From Sternotherus odoratus (taxonomy: Eukaryota; Chordata; Testudines; Kinosternidae), in contig JAVMKO010000006.1 of the NCBI GenBank assembly GCA_032164245.1, positions 105,727,310 through 105,791,309 on the forward strand: a DNA stretch of 64,000 nt, in the 5' to 3' direction. Each line of letters opens with the position of its first letter. The first letter of the stretch is position 1. Below, in pieces: positions 1-10,682 of this stretch. Below the pieces are notes generated by a model. That model was not told the origin of the DNA, made no database searches, and saw only the letters and a list, made by a program, of their open reading frames with translations. Made by a program: the position numbers and the translations under genes.

Positions 1-74
1 TGGTGAGAGGCTGAGTGCAAACCAACTTCAGATACAGACATGCTCAGGGTGTGATTTTCATGCTAGACCCCTCG

Positions 75-786
75 ATTTTGTCTTCATCTGGCTCAAGATA
101 CAGCCTCTCCATCCGAACAAATACCTGAAAGAAACTGGAACAGAGGATAGTGACTACACGAGCATGAGTGTTTGCTTCACCCAAACGAGTGGGAGCCTAG
201 TCTGTAAAAGGAAACTTAATGGAACACCAGTGAGGGTCAGGTTTTTATCTGTGTTCAGTTTTATTACTGTATTGGGGACATATCTGCATTTTTTATTTTA
301 TTTTACTTGCTAAGTCACTTTGTTCTGTGTGTTACTACTTGGAATCACATAATTCCTACTTTCTGTAATCAATAAAATCACTTTTTACTCATTAATTAAC
401 CTAGAGTATGTATTAGTACCGGGGAGGGGGGCAAACAGCTGTGCATCTCTCTCTGTCCGTGTTAGAGAGGGCAATCAATCTCTCAGTTTACCCTGTATAA
501 GCTCTGTACAGGGTTAAATGGATTTTTATGGGGTTTGGCCCCATTGGCAGTTGAGCATCTGAGCATTAAATAGAGAAACACTTCTTAAGCTGCTCTCAAT
601 TAAGCCTGCAGCTGTTAGGGGACGTGGTTTAGACCTGGGTCAGGGTTTGTAGCAGGCTAGTGGGTTTAGCTCAAACCAGGCAGGGCACTGAAGTCCCAAG
701 TTGCCAGGGCAGGGAAGCAGGGGCAGAAGTAATCCTGGCACATCAGTTGATAGCTCCCGAGGGGTTTTTGTGACCCGACCCATCAC
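75..786 (+). mobile_element. LTR-B fragment, unit 1
   Basis: Matches the later two thirds of the complete LTR-like element at 40350-41490, with an AATAAA-like signal near 370 and an end at ACCCATCAC. Its 5' part is missing: the sequence before about 75 is LTR-A. The two elements are therefore fused by deletion. Confidence 0.5.
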
Positions 787-2361
787 TGGTGGGTGCTCAG
801 GGCTCTCTCAATGTCCAGTCCTTTTGAGGTGTTTCAACCTAGGCACCCAAAATCACCATTCACTTTTGAAATACTTGACTCCAGTGAGAAGCTTCACTCC
901 TCAAGCCTTCATCCCCCACCTCAGACCCAAACCCACAAAGGGAGCAACTGCTCATGGGAATCAAATCCCTAGTAGCATTCTTTAAATATCACCATTTTCC
1001 CCCACTCGGCTGTGTGAAAGCTCCATCCCCAGCTGCTCTGCATCAGCAGAACTCTCTGGATGCCAACGGACCAAGTGTTCAGCTGGTGCAAATCAGCCTT
1101 TGCCCCATTTATGCCAGTAGACCAGGTGTAAATGTGAAATGTTCCATGCAAGTTAATTGTCCAGATCTCCTGCTAATGTACATTGGCCATAAACACCATG
1201 TAATTCAACAGGGCAAGATCCCCAGGTGGCATAAATCAGTTTAGATTCACTGACGTCAGTGGGCTGGATCCTCTGGTGGTGTGAAGCAAAGGGGCCCCAT
1301 TGGAGTCTCTAGACTAGATTATTTACTGGTGTATCTGACCTCGCTCATTTGGAGCTCTGGGGTGTGTGTGTAAATTGGAGTGGTCCCATTGAAGTCAACA
1401 GGCCAGAGCCACAGTGGATGTGACTCCTGTGCCGATTGGCACCCGCACAGGATCTGACCTAAGGATCCTACTGGGGAGCCTGTTTCATAGCCTCTGGCTG
1501 TAATAGCAGTTTCAGTTTAAAACATGTTTATTCTGTCCATATTCTTTCACTGTTTTCCCATGGCATTAAAGTGAATCCAATCAAGATGTGTCTGTCCTGG
1601 TCTACAAGGTCTGGACAGAGGGTATGTGGCCTAGAGAGAGAAGTGGATATATAGGTCGACATTAATAGAATTAATAGTAATATCTGACTGATACTAATAT
1701 AGTCCCGGGAACAACACTTTTGAATTTCAAATGTATCTTCTGTGCAGTTCTGCAGTTACAAATCACATAATTAGTTTCTCTCTCTGTATGTTCCCGCTTA
1801 GGGAATTCTCTGCTGGTAATTACTTTCATTCCCCAGTGAAGAACAAGGTAATGCACTTTGGAGATTCTGCTGGTTCAAAATAATCACCCTGGCTCTGGCA
1901 ACAAAACAAAAATGGAAATTCCAGGGAGGTGACACTTCCAGGTGCCTCCATCTCAGGACCCGAGGTGATTAATTTAGTGTAATTGACCGATCTCTCCAGA
2001 AACACTATTAGCTACTGACCAGTTTAATAATCTCCCAGTGGAAATGATTACAAAGTTTGTACCTGCCAAGCTGAGATTGCATAAGATGGTGAACAAGTTT
2101 GAAAGTGTGGTTAAACTGGGTCCATGGAAAATGTGGGGACAGTGTTGAGTATAGGGGACCCCTGCAGTTGTTGACGCTCCCCAAGACACAGGACCCCAGA
2201 GGACAGTACGGCCCTGAAACAATGAGTTCCAACTGCCTCTGTGCTCATTCACCATTTCAGGGCTCTAGGGGGTTATTTGTGCTCACTTTGGGACAGGCAA
2301 CTTGTGTTTTGTTTTGGGTATTGAATTTGACCCAATGTGTATTTATTTAAAGTTTTAGGGT
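787..2361. other. Array flank without recognised gene
   Basis: No coding region is supported. Around 1060-1450 there are several degenerate motifs of the type GTGTAAAT...CCATTGAAGTCAA, a dispersed amniote repeat signature. The rest is unassigned and nearly identical at 10683-12260. Confidence 0.4.
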
Positions 2362-2430
2362 CATGGAATCGCAGATTCTTTTGGGTTGGAAAGGAATCAT
2401 TTCATCCATCTCTCCCTGATACATGGACAG
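2362..2430 (-). mobile_element. CR1 3'-end relic
   Basis: Reverse-oriented CR1 tail wording (ATGGAATCGCAGATTC, GGTTGGAAAGGAA). Also present near 12258 and 23698, so it predates separation of units 1-3. Confidence 0.4.
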
Positions 2431-3365
2431 CTGTTTTCATTCTTCTGCTCTGCCACAAACTGGACAAATCACTTAAATTACCCCATCAGTCAGTACCTCC
2501 TTGAGAGAGATATCAAGTGAAAAAATAGTCTCTCCTCTCCCTCGCCTATGTTGTGGTCTGCCCTGCAGAATTGAAGTGGGGAGCTAATTGCTGAGCAATG
2601 CTTCTGGGGGAATAAAGAGTAAGGATTTTAAGGAATACAGTTTTGGGGAAGGGGAACGGCTCAAGGGTTTGAGGTGAAGACATGGAGTCTTTCCCTCTGC
2701 ATCACCAGCTCCAATCCAGGGAGAAGGTCAAGATCCATGAGCCCAGACAGATGAAGGGTCTTGCAATGGGCTACGATTGTTTTCAGCTCTAACTCACAGA
2801 CCTTTTTTTCCCCACATCCTGTTCAGTGAATTGAACCAACATGCCATGTACGGAAACAGCACCACAGAGAAACCCAGTGACATTATCTCAGCATCTGCTC
2901 TGCTGCGGAGAGCCATTTTAACTCCCTACACCTCTTTCCACCGCTTTGTCATTCCTCTAGAAGGTGGGATAAAGCATGAGAAAGATGAGTGTTTATTTCC
3001 CTGTAAGTCTATTGTAAAATATTTCAGCTGCTCCCAGGAGGACTGAAAGAAGGAAATGAAACGAGTTATGGCAATAAATAAAAGTGTGGTGACATAGACC
3101 ATTTGTGGTAGATTTGAATAAATTAATAAAGAAGGATGATGGGATGCATCTGGGTTACGCAAAACTTACTCTGCATGTAGGTGACTGTCCTCTGTCCTCA
3201 GATAAATGGGATCATAGAAATTACAGAGATAATTTTTTTCTGTGTAGTGATTCTGTGAAGGGAAAGTTTTGCTGAAGTGCGTGTTTCTGTGCTCTAATGA
3301 AGAAGTTGGCTGAAAATCTGGATGCTACGGTGGTCACTAGAAATGATAAAAGCTCTTATGTGGGA
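2431..3365. other. Array flank without recognised gene
   Basis: Unassigned non-coding sequence repeated at about 12327-13261 and, more diverged, at 23765-24726. Short open frames here are not preserved by any codon pattern I can see. Confidence 0.35.
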
Positions 3366-3579
3366 TAAAAGGTTGGCTATTAGGAAACACTATTTCACTT
3401 TGGAGGGTGGTGGAGCACTGGAAAGGGTTACCTCAGGAGATGGTGGAATCTCCATTTTTTGAGGCCTGGCTTGACAAATTCCTGGCTGGGATGATTTACT
3501 TGAGGATTGGTCCTGCTTTGAGCAGGGGAATACCTCCTGAGGTCCCTTCCAACCCTGATATTCTATAATTCTATGAGTC
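3366..3579 (+). mobile_element. CR1 LINE 3' end, unit 1
   Basis: C-terminal codons of CR1 ORF2 (FF/HF..WNGLP-like), then the tail GGATTGGTCCTGCTTTGAGC and an ATTCTATAATTCTATGA terminus. Shared with units 2 and 3. Confidence 0.8.
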
Positions 3580-3782
3580 TAAAATGTTGACTAATATTGT
3601 TGCTCTGGAATTTGACATTCCTGCGTCTACCCCAGAACCTGACACTATGGCCGTCGTCCATTTTGCATGCGCAGCCACCATGAAAACCAAATATCACATA
3701 ACTAGGAATAATAGTCCTGACAGGCCATAGTGGTTTGAAGCTGAGTTGCTCAACCGTCTGGGGACTAAGGAAGCTGTGCACA

Positions 3783-4175
3783 CAGGGCCGGCGACAGGAA
3801 TTTTGGGGCCCCATATGCAGATCGTGCAGGGCCCCCCCGGGTCTCCCGCCGCCCTCAGGGGGCTCCCCCGGCCGGTCTCCCGCTGCCCGCGGGCCCCAAA
3901 ACCCGTATACGCTCTGGCCATGTGGCCCCCGCATGCGCTCTGGCCGTGTGGCCTGGCCAGGAGAAGCAAAGGGGCACGGGGGGAGGCTGCTGGGTGCCGG
4001 GGGAGGGGGCTGACAAGCGCTGCAGCGGCTGCCCGGAGCTGCGCCTTGCTCACAGGCCCGGCGACAAGGGGGTAGAGCTGTGTACCAGGCCCGCCCCGGA
4101 TTTAAGGGGGCCCACCCCCCAAAGTCCGGGGCCCGGTACAGTTGTACCAGTTGTACCACCCTGTCGCCGGCCCTG
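3783..4175. mobile_element. hAT-type MITE, unit 1 copy
   Basis: 393 bp, very GC-rich. Terminal inverted repeats of 16 bp (CAGGGCCGGCGACAGG) are perfect, flanked by an exact 8-bp duplication TGTGCACA. The unit 3 locus (near 25590) keeps a single TGTGCACA and is the empty site. CAGGG termini with 8-bp duplications are the hAT signature. No transposase remains; the long open frames across it are a GC-content effect. Confidence 0.9.
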
Positions 4176-4434
4176 TGTGCACATGCCTAGTGGAAGAATT
4201 TTAGGCACCTCGATGATTTTGCTAATAGAAACTTAGGGCTTGTTTATGCTTGAAACACTACATTGGCACGGCTGCTGCACTTCAGTGTAGTTGCTACCTA
4301 CACCAATGGGAGGGACACTCCCACCCGCGTAGTTAATACACCAACCTGAGAGATGGTAGCTAGGGCGATGGAAGACGTTTTCCATTGTTCTAACATTATC
4401 TTCATGAGGACTTAGGTCAGCTTCACTACCTCAC

Positions 4435-4676
4435 ACGGGGGCCACCCTGTCCTCCTGCCCCCTACCCTCCGGTGAGCAATGGGAACAGGACATTATTTTG
4501 GCTCCCGCTCCCTCCCCTCCCGTGCGTAATTGGGTCAGGACCATTCCTCTGCTCCTATCCCACTCCTCCTCTGAGTCATGGGAACAGGATGGCTCCTCTC
4601 CACCTTCCCCCTCCTCTCCTGTCAGCCATGGGGAAGGTCCAGCTCCTCAGGTCCTCTCCCCTCCCTCCCTGAAATT
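4435..4676. repeat. CT-rich imperfect repeat
   Basis: Several loose copies of a CCTCCT...GAGCAATGGGAACAGGA-type motif about 60-70 bp apart. Also at 14335-14576 and 25850-26087. Confidence 0.5.
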
Positions 4677-4899
4677 AATAGACAGTAGGTTGAAAACAAA
4701 CAAAAGGGAACAATTCTTCTCTCAATGCAGAGTCAGCCTGTGGAACGTGTTGCCAGGGGATGTTGTGAAGATCAAAACTATAACTGGGTGGAAAAACTGG
4801 GTGGAAAAAGCTTAGAATGAGCTAAGCTGATGGAGGATCCGTCCGTCATTGGCCTTTACCCCCAGCTCTGGGTATCCTAAGCCTCTACCTGCCATGAGC
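4677..4899 (+). mobile_element. CR1 LINE 3' fragment, unit 1
   Basis: Encodes SRLKTNKREQFFSQ and SLWNVLPGD, the conserved C-terminal end of CR1 ORF2, then 3' UTR. An 18-bp duplication (GGGTGGAAAAA twice) distinguishes it from the unit 2 copy. Confidence 0.75.
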
Positions 4900-4904
4900 C
4901 TAAT

Positions 4905-5095
4905 GTCAGGGTGGTTAAGCACTTGGGATAAATTGCCCAGGGAGGTTGTGGAATCACCACCACTGGAGATTTTTCAGAGCAGGTTGGGCAAACCCTTGTG
5001 AGGGATGGTCTAGATAATACTTAGAACTGCCATGAGTGCAGGGGACTGGACTAGTTGACCACCCCAAGTCCCCTCCAGTCCTATGATTTTCTGAC
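4905..5095 (+). mobile_element. CR1 LINE 3' end, second subfamily, unit 1
   Basis: Ends GGTCTAGATAATACTTAGAA ... TCCTATGATTTTCTGA. In units 4-6 the same tail has a longer 5' part, so here it is joined to the preceding CR1 by a junction at GTCAGGGTGGTTAAG. Confidence 0.7.
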
Positions 5096-5169
5096 CTCAG
5101 AAAGGGCCCTGCACCGGGAGGGACACACCACAAACCTACACTTGACATTCAGCACCACTGTACCCCCAT

Positions 5170-5170
5170 C

Positions 5171-5201
<31 letters not shown>
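5170..5201. repeat. (CA)n microsatellite
   Basis: CA dinucleotide run with one AA interruption. The homologous tract in unit 2 is at 15053. Confidence 0.9.
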
Positions 5202-5835
5202 GCCTGACACTGAGCTCGATGTGAATGCAGAATAATCTCTCCTGGGAAGCTGGGACAACTCAAATATTTCCAACTCGCTTGAACAAAAAGAACTGAAGGG
5301 GATTCTGCTGCCCTGGCAGGGAGACAGGACTACATTTCCCAACTCATGTTTTCCATAAGCACCTTCCCCGAGTCCTAGTTTATGCTTAAAAAATTAGATC
5401 AACAGAGCTCTGTCTTACGGAGAGGGAGGACTTTTCACACTCTGTTTGAGGCAGTTAGCTTGTGCTGACTGTCAGTGTAATTCTTCCATTGACCTAGCTA
5501 CTGCCTCCCGATTAATGACATCGAAGGAATAACCCTTCCATCAATGTGGAAAGCATCTACACTGTGGCACTGCTGCACATCAGAGCTGAGTCAATGTAAT
5601 GGATTTAGTATAGACAGTCCCTGAATCAATGTGGTGTTTCCCCCCTTTCTCTTAAAGCTGTTTTTCTCTCCTTTTCCAGTCTCTCTTTTCTCTCCCATGC
5701 TAAAGCTTTTTCCTTATTTTGATAGGTAAATATGATCAGAAAAGTTGAAATTGCTTCCTTCCCTTCCATGGATCATTTCAATTAAAGGCCAAAACACTTT
5801 GAAACTGACTTGTTGCCCACGACTGGTGGCAGTAA
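5202..5835. other. Array flank, divergence breakpoint inside
   Basis: No gene. Near 5655 the similarity to unit 2 falls abruptly from about 98-99% to about 90%. Confidence 0.5.
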
Positions 5836-6199
5836 TTGTTACCTTGGGGGGCAAACAGCTGCACATCTCTTTCTTGTGGTGATATGGGGGTGAACATTTA
5901 TCATTTTACCCTGTCTAAGCTATATAGAGCATAAAATGAATTTATTTGGGGGTTAGATCCCATTGGGAGCTGGGTGTCTGCGTCCTGGAGACAGGTAAGG
6001 TGCTGGGCTGGTTTCAGTCTAGATCTGCAGTTTTTAGGATGTGGCCCACACCCGGGATCTGGGTTGCAGCTGGCTAGCGTCTCTGGCTCAACAAGGGAGG
6101 ATTCTGGAGGCCCAGGCTGGCAGGGAAAATGGGCTCAGAGGGAATTTCAGGACATCCGGTGACAGTCCCAGTGAGGGTGTCCGTGACCAAACCCATCAC
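5836..6199 (+). mobile_element. LTR-B 3' fragment, second copy in unit 1
   Basis: Matches the end of the element at 40350-41490, from TTGTTACC through GGAGACAGGTAA to ACCCATCAC. It is 5'-truncated. Confidence 0.5.
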
Positions 6200-6202
6200 G
6201 CT

Positions 6203-7030
6203 CTGCACTTGTATTTCCTGCATTTCCAGAAAGCAGGAAACTTTCTGCATTTCCAGAAAGGTGATCATTTCGCTGTCCCGAACCACTTGTCTATAGAGTC
6301 ATTCTCTCTTTCTGATCCTGTGATTCTTTCTGTGTTTTATCCAAAATGCAACAGCTTAAACAGGAGAGACTGAGGGCAAATCTACACTACTGGCAAAATC
6401 AGGACTACTGCGATAGATGAAATGGGGTTGATTGAGCGGGTCTGGGGAAGACATGCTAAATCGATGGGAGAGCTCTCACCTGTTGAAATCTGTTTGTCCA
6501 CCTGCATTAGAAACTATGCTCCATCATGGATATTTATCAGGACTGGTTTACACTAATGCTGTCAGATGATCTATGTTACACAACTTCAGTTACATAACTC
6601 TCCTGTTGATATAGCACGGTGTGGAAACCACTGTAATTCAGAGGAATTTAGTCAACGTGAAGTAGAGTAAATTAGATCAATTTACAGCAGTGCAATAGAC
6701 CAGTTCTGAGATTGATGGTGGACAGAACATAACCCACTCACCAGGGTACTGTCCGGCAATGTGAGTGACCCATTTTCAAATTGCTTCCTGTACTTCCAGA
6801 AAGCAACCCAGCTTCTGAGTGATCTGCTCTTTCACCTGGGTTCCTCTCAATCTCTCCTTTCAAAGTTCCTGTACTGCAGCTAACTAATTAAATAACCATT
6901 GGAACAGAGACATGAAGCTGAGCATCTCACCCTCTAGGTTGGTGCCTCTAGCCACCAGTGTATAGAATCATTCTCTCTGTCTCTCTCTGTCCCTGTGATG
7001 CTTCCAGTGTTTTGTCCACTGATCTCAGCT
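6203..7030. repeat. Internal direct duplication next to OR1
   Basis: A block beginning CATTTCCAGAAAGCA, running through CCATTGGAACAGAGA and ending at TTTTATCC/TTTTGTCC, occurs twice (about 6203-6350 and 6790-7030, the first copy internally deleted). Also doubled in unit 2 (16515-16740, 17165-17415). Single in units 4 and 5. Confidence 0.6.
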
Positions 7031-7192
7031 GGGGCCTGCAGACCTTGTTGAAATACAAACAAATTAATAATAGTAACAATATAAAAATGAACTATACTAC
7101 CACGGTTCTGCGAAACTACATTACAAAGGGCTGGGAATTGAATTCACCTCTTTCCACTCCCCATCACTAAACCAGTACAGAGGGAAATAGTT

Positions 7193-8131
7193 TCAAGAAT
7201 TGGTTAGCAGTTTATTCATTGCTCTCCTCAGGGCGTCCTTCACCTCCATGTTCCTCAGGCTGTAGATGAAGGGGTTCAACATGGGGATCACCACCGTATA
7301 AAACACTGAGGCCACTTTGTTCATGTCCATGGAATAGCTGGAGGAGGGACTTAAAAACATGAAAAGTTGGACGCCATAAAATAAGACAACTGTTATCAAG
7401 TGGAAAGAGCAGGTAGAGAAGACTTTGTGCCAGCCCCCGGTGGCGCGGATTCGCAGGATGGTGGTGATGATATACACATAGGAGAGGAGGACAGTCACAA
7501 AGCCGGTAACTTGAATGAAGCATGTGGAAGCAAACAACACAATCTCACTGATGCGGGTGTCAGAACAGGAGAGGGCCAACAGTGAGGGGACGTCACAGAA
7601 TAACTGATTGATGATATTGGAGCTGCAGAATGACAGCCGAAATGTAAAACACATTTGTATCACTGAATCCACAAACCCCACAGCGTACACCCCAGCCACC
7701 AGCTGTTTACAAAGCTGCCTGGACATAGTGACCATATACAGCAGCGGGTTACAGATGGCCACATAACGGTCATAGGCCATCACAGCCAGCAAGAGGCACT
7801 CAGCATCTGAAAAAATGATACCAAGACACATTTGCACAGTGCACTCAGTATAAGAAATGTTTTTCCTCTCGGCTAAGAAATTCAGCAGCATAGTGATGGA
7901 AAATAATGAGGAAAAGCAGAGGTCACAGAAAGACAAATGACTGAGGAAAAAGTACATGGGGGTGTGGAGTTTGGGGTCAATGGTGATTAACAAGATCATC
8001 CCCCCATTTCCCACCAGGGTGATACCATAGATCAGTAGGAACACCCCAATCAGAGGAGCCTGCAGCTCCGGACGATCTGTCAGTCCTGAAAGAATGAACT
8101 CAGTCACCTCCGAGTGATTTCCCTTTTCCAT
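7193..8131 (-). CDS. Olfactory receptor, class II, array copy OR1
   Basis: Intact 312-residue seven-transmembrane odorant receptor in a single coding exon, expected in the ciliary membrane of olfactory neurons and coupled to Golf. Seen: N-glycosylation site at N5 (NHS); GN at 41-42 in TM1; PMYFF at 58-62; C97 and C179 for the TM3-ECL2 disulfide; MAYDRY at 118-123; SY at 217-218; KVFSTC at 236-241 (usual KAFSTC); PMLNPFIY at 283-290 (L to F in the NPLIY motif). The start matches all paralogs and has G at -3 and G at +4. A conserved AG after a pyrimidine-rich stretch 24 nt upstream looks like the acceptor of a 5' UTR intron. Subfamily resembles families 5/8/9; the exact symbol cannot be set from sequence alone. 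Its closest paralog here is OR2, with 35 of 312 residues different by my count. Confidence 0.95.
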   Translation of the reverse strand: MEKGNHSEVTEFILSGLTDRPELQAPLIGVFLLIYGITLVGNGGMILLITIDPKLHTPMYFFLSHLSFCDLCFSSLFSITMLLNFLAERKNISYTECTVQMCLGIIFSDAECLLLAVMAYDRYVAICNPLLYMVTMSRQLCKQLVAGVYAVGFVDSVIQMCFTFRLSFCSSNIINQLFCDVPSLLALSCSDTRISEIVLFASTCFIQVTGFVTVLLSYVYIITTILRIRATGGWHKVFSTCSFHLITVVLFYGVQLFMFLSPSSSYSMDMNKVASVFYTVVIPMLNPFIYSLRNMEVKDALRRAMNKLLTNS

Positions 8132-8670
8132 CTCCTCTGAGCACAGATCAGACAGCTACACAGATGTGAGCAGGTGGGTGGTGCAGAAAACCTGTCCCTT
8201 CTCTGTAATGAAGGAACTGAAGGTAAACGGAGATAAGTTTCTCAATGGACATCAGTACCAGCTCAGGGAAGGGCTTAGTCCACAGAGCCAGATGTTCACA
8301 GCTGGTCATTCCAGGTGTTCAATAAGATGCATGAACTGTATATATACAATAACACACAGGTTAAACATACCTCACTAGTACACTCCTCTAATCCCAATAG
8401 AAAACAGTGACATGTGACTCTGCTGTGAGAGAATCAGTCTGAAGAGATTATTCCTTGGCTCAAGAAGGGGTGAGAGCAAAAGAGTGTCAATCTTTCTACC
8501 CCCTTTGGGCAAGTTGAGCTCTGTGGCTTGGCATGTTGGTTTGGGGTAAAGTTCCTCACTGTGCTGATTAGCCTTTTGGCATTTACTTTAGCATGTATAA
8601 AAACCCAGAGACATAATGGAAAGCCCTGGCTTCGGTGATTATTTGCCTATTTTTTCCAACCAAGGAGGTC

Positions 8671-8745
8671 TCTTCTTTAGCTGAAGGAGTAGGAGTTAGG
8701 GCTGAGGTCTTATGTGCTTGAGGTCCTGAATTCAGTACCTTCCAA
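8671..8745 (+). mobile_element. tRNA-like SINE relic upstream of OR1
   Basis: A-box-like TAGCTGAAGGRGTAGG and, about 45 bp later, a B-box-like GAATTCAATACC. The same relic lies at about 19065-19139, 28503-28583, 43350-43422 and 53190-53265. In unit 4 it is split by a CR1 (35230-35258 and 36330-36362). It is part of every unit, so the insertion is older than the array. It is too degraded to be a tRNA gene. Confidence 0.45.
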
Positions 8746-9136
8746 TCACCATGGTGTCTGTGTGACTGTGATTCAGGACAATAGCACGTACCTGGTGAGA
8801 GCTGAGAGGGGGACATGGCGGTATTTTCCCATCAACAGGAAGTGCCAGTTTGGAGCATTCGGGAAGTTTTATACTGAGATGTGTGATCTATTGGACTTGA
8901 TTCCCAAAGCAACTGGGAATAGCTGAGCTCAGAGCCCCATAACGCATAATTAATGCATTCAGTAAACCAAAGCCACATTTGGTGTAATTCATGCCCTGGG
9001 GATTGGTTTGGCCTATGCTTTCCTGTGTTTTTAAATGATGCAATTTCTACAAGAGTTACAAAGTAGGAGGTTAGGGGTATATTTCATCCAGCTGTGTTCA
9101 GTGCAAACCGGGTGCTGTGTAGAGCTGATCCACAAA

Positions 9137-9140
<4 letters not shown>

Positions 9141-9167
<27 letters not shown>

Positions 9168-9172
9168 TTGTG
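9141..9172. repeat. (TG)n microsatellite
   Basis: TG run. The homologous place in unit 2 (about 19540-19560) has only TGTGTGTG. Confidence 0.9.
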
Positions 9173-9621
9173 TAGAGAGACTGAATTTTGGGGGTAAAAA
9201 CTTAATATTTCAACTCAGAAATACCACTGAGGTGCCTCCGATACACACACCACCAATCTCTTCCATGGTCCGGGCTCCCACGCTGGACCACAACTCCAAT
9301 GATCCATGATGGTCTCTCTTGTTGCTGAACTGCCCTGGAACATCACCAGAGTCCCACAGCCATGGGTTAGGGTGGAGGGGAGTTTGGTATTTTGACGTAA
9401 AATGAATTATATCCAAGGAAAAATAATTTCAAAGATATAATAGTTGAATGAAAAATCCAATTTGCCATCAAAAAATCTTCCCAAGAAAATTTTTCAACCA
9501 GCCTTAGCAACAAATTTGGAATCAAAGGAACAGAAAGTGAGATACAGGGGAAATGAACTAATTATCTGCTGCTGTAGGTGATATCTTTTCAGTCATTCTG
9601 GTTTCAGAATCCCCTCATTGT
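9173..9621. other. Conserved OR upstream block
   Basis: About 300 bp conserved in all six units (also 19600-19890, 29040-29320, 36805-37090, 43855-44150, 53800-54080), 0.9-2.4 kb upstream of the start codons. No gene. It could hold a promoter or simply be unit sequence. Confidence 0.3.
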
Positions 9622-9957
9622 CCATGTCTGACTTATTGGCCTCCTCATTTGAATTCAAGTAAAATGTATCTTTGTAGTCAATAAACTGTTTTATTATTTT
9701 ATGTAATCCACAGTGTTTAAATAGAAGTGTCTGAGAAACTAAGTTGCATGCATGTTAGTGCTGTTAAAGAAAGAATGGAAATGTAACTTGTATTGTCCAT
9801 GAGAGGACTGGGCAGCATGGGACGTACATTTCTGGAGGGAAATCAAAGACTGGGGAGTGTACTGGGGTCACCCTGCAGTATAACACAGGGTGGTGAGAGG
9901 CTGAGTGCAAACCAACTTCAGATACAGACATGCTCAGGGTGTGATTTTCATGCTAGA
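9622..9957 (+). mobile_element. LTR-A remnant, unit 1/2 boundary
   Basis: Late part of the LTR-A element (CATGTCTGAC, GTAGTCAATAAACT with AATAAA, then TATTGTCCATGAGAGGACTG). The 5' part is deleted and the 3' end is replaced by LTR-B. Confidence 0.5.
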
Positions 9958-9964
9958 CCCCTCG

Positions 9965-10682
9965 ATTTTGTCTTCATCTGGCTCAAGATACAGCCTCTCC
10001 ATCCGAACAAATACCTGAAAGAAACTGGAACAGAGGATAGTGACTACACGAGCATGAGTGTTTGCTTCACCCAAACGAGTGGGAGCCTAGTCTGTAAAAG
10101 GAAACTTAATGGAACACCAGTGAGGGTCAGGTTTTTATCTGTGTTCAGTTTTATTACTGTATTGGGGACATATCTGCATTTTTTATTTTATTTTACTTGC
10201 TAAGTCACTTTGTTCTGTGTGTTACTACTTGGAATCACATAATTCCTACTTTCTGTAATCAATAAAATCACTTTTTACTCATTAATTAACCTAGAGTATA
10301 GTATGTATTAGTACCGGGGAGGGGGGCAAACAGCTGTGCATATCTCTCTGTCAGTGTTAGAGAGGATGATCAATCTCTCAGTTTACCCTGTATAAGCTCT
10401 GTACAGGGTTAAATGGATTTTTATGGGGTTTGGACCCCATTGGCAGTTGAGCATCTGAGCATTAAATAGATAAACACTTCTTAAGCTGCTCTCAATTAAG
10501 CCTGCAGCTGTTAGGGGACGTGGTTTAGACCTGGGTCAGGGTTTGTAGCAGGCTAGTGGGTTTAGCTCAAACCAGGCAGGGCACTGAAGTCCCAAGTTGC
10601 CAGGGCAGGGAAGCAGGGGCAGAAGTAATCCTGGCACATCAGTTGATAGCTCCCGAGGGGTTTTTGTGACCCAACCCATCAC
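9965..10682 (+). mobile_element. LTR-B fragment, unit 2
   Basis: Near-identical to 75-786. Carries a small ATAGT duplication after CCTAGAGT. Ends ACCCATCAC. Confidence 0.5.

Larger units (their letters stand above)
1..9622. repeat. Tandem array unit 1 (left edge cut by window)
   Basis: Paralogous to units 2-6. It contains OR1. Positions 1-5655 match 9891-15560 with about 1-2% difference; from there to the end of the gene flank the match to unit 2 drops to about 90-92%. It ends in a junction where about 1.3 kb present in unit 2 is missing (the sequence jumps into the late part of LTR-A near 9622). Confidence 0.85.

Noticed and set aside
701..1244. Overlapping 94- and 96-codon frames repeated at 10597-11140
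   Set aside because: They are repeated because the unit is duplicated. There is no domain, start context or codon pattern, and part of the first is LTR-B sequence.
3563..4159. 198-codon minus-strand open frame (copy at 13459-14058)
   Set aside because: It runs across the GC-rich hAT MITE and its borders. Stops are rare there because of base composition. Frames on the opposite strand are equally open and no domain is visible.
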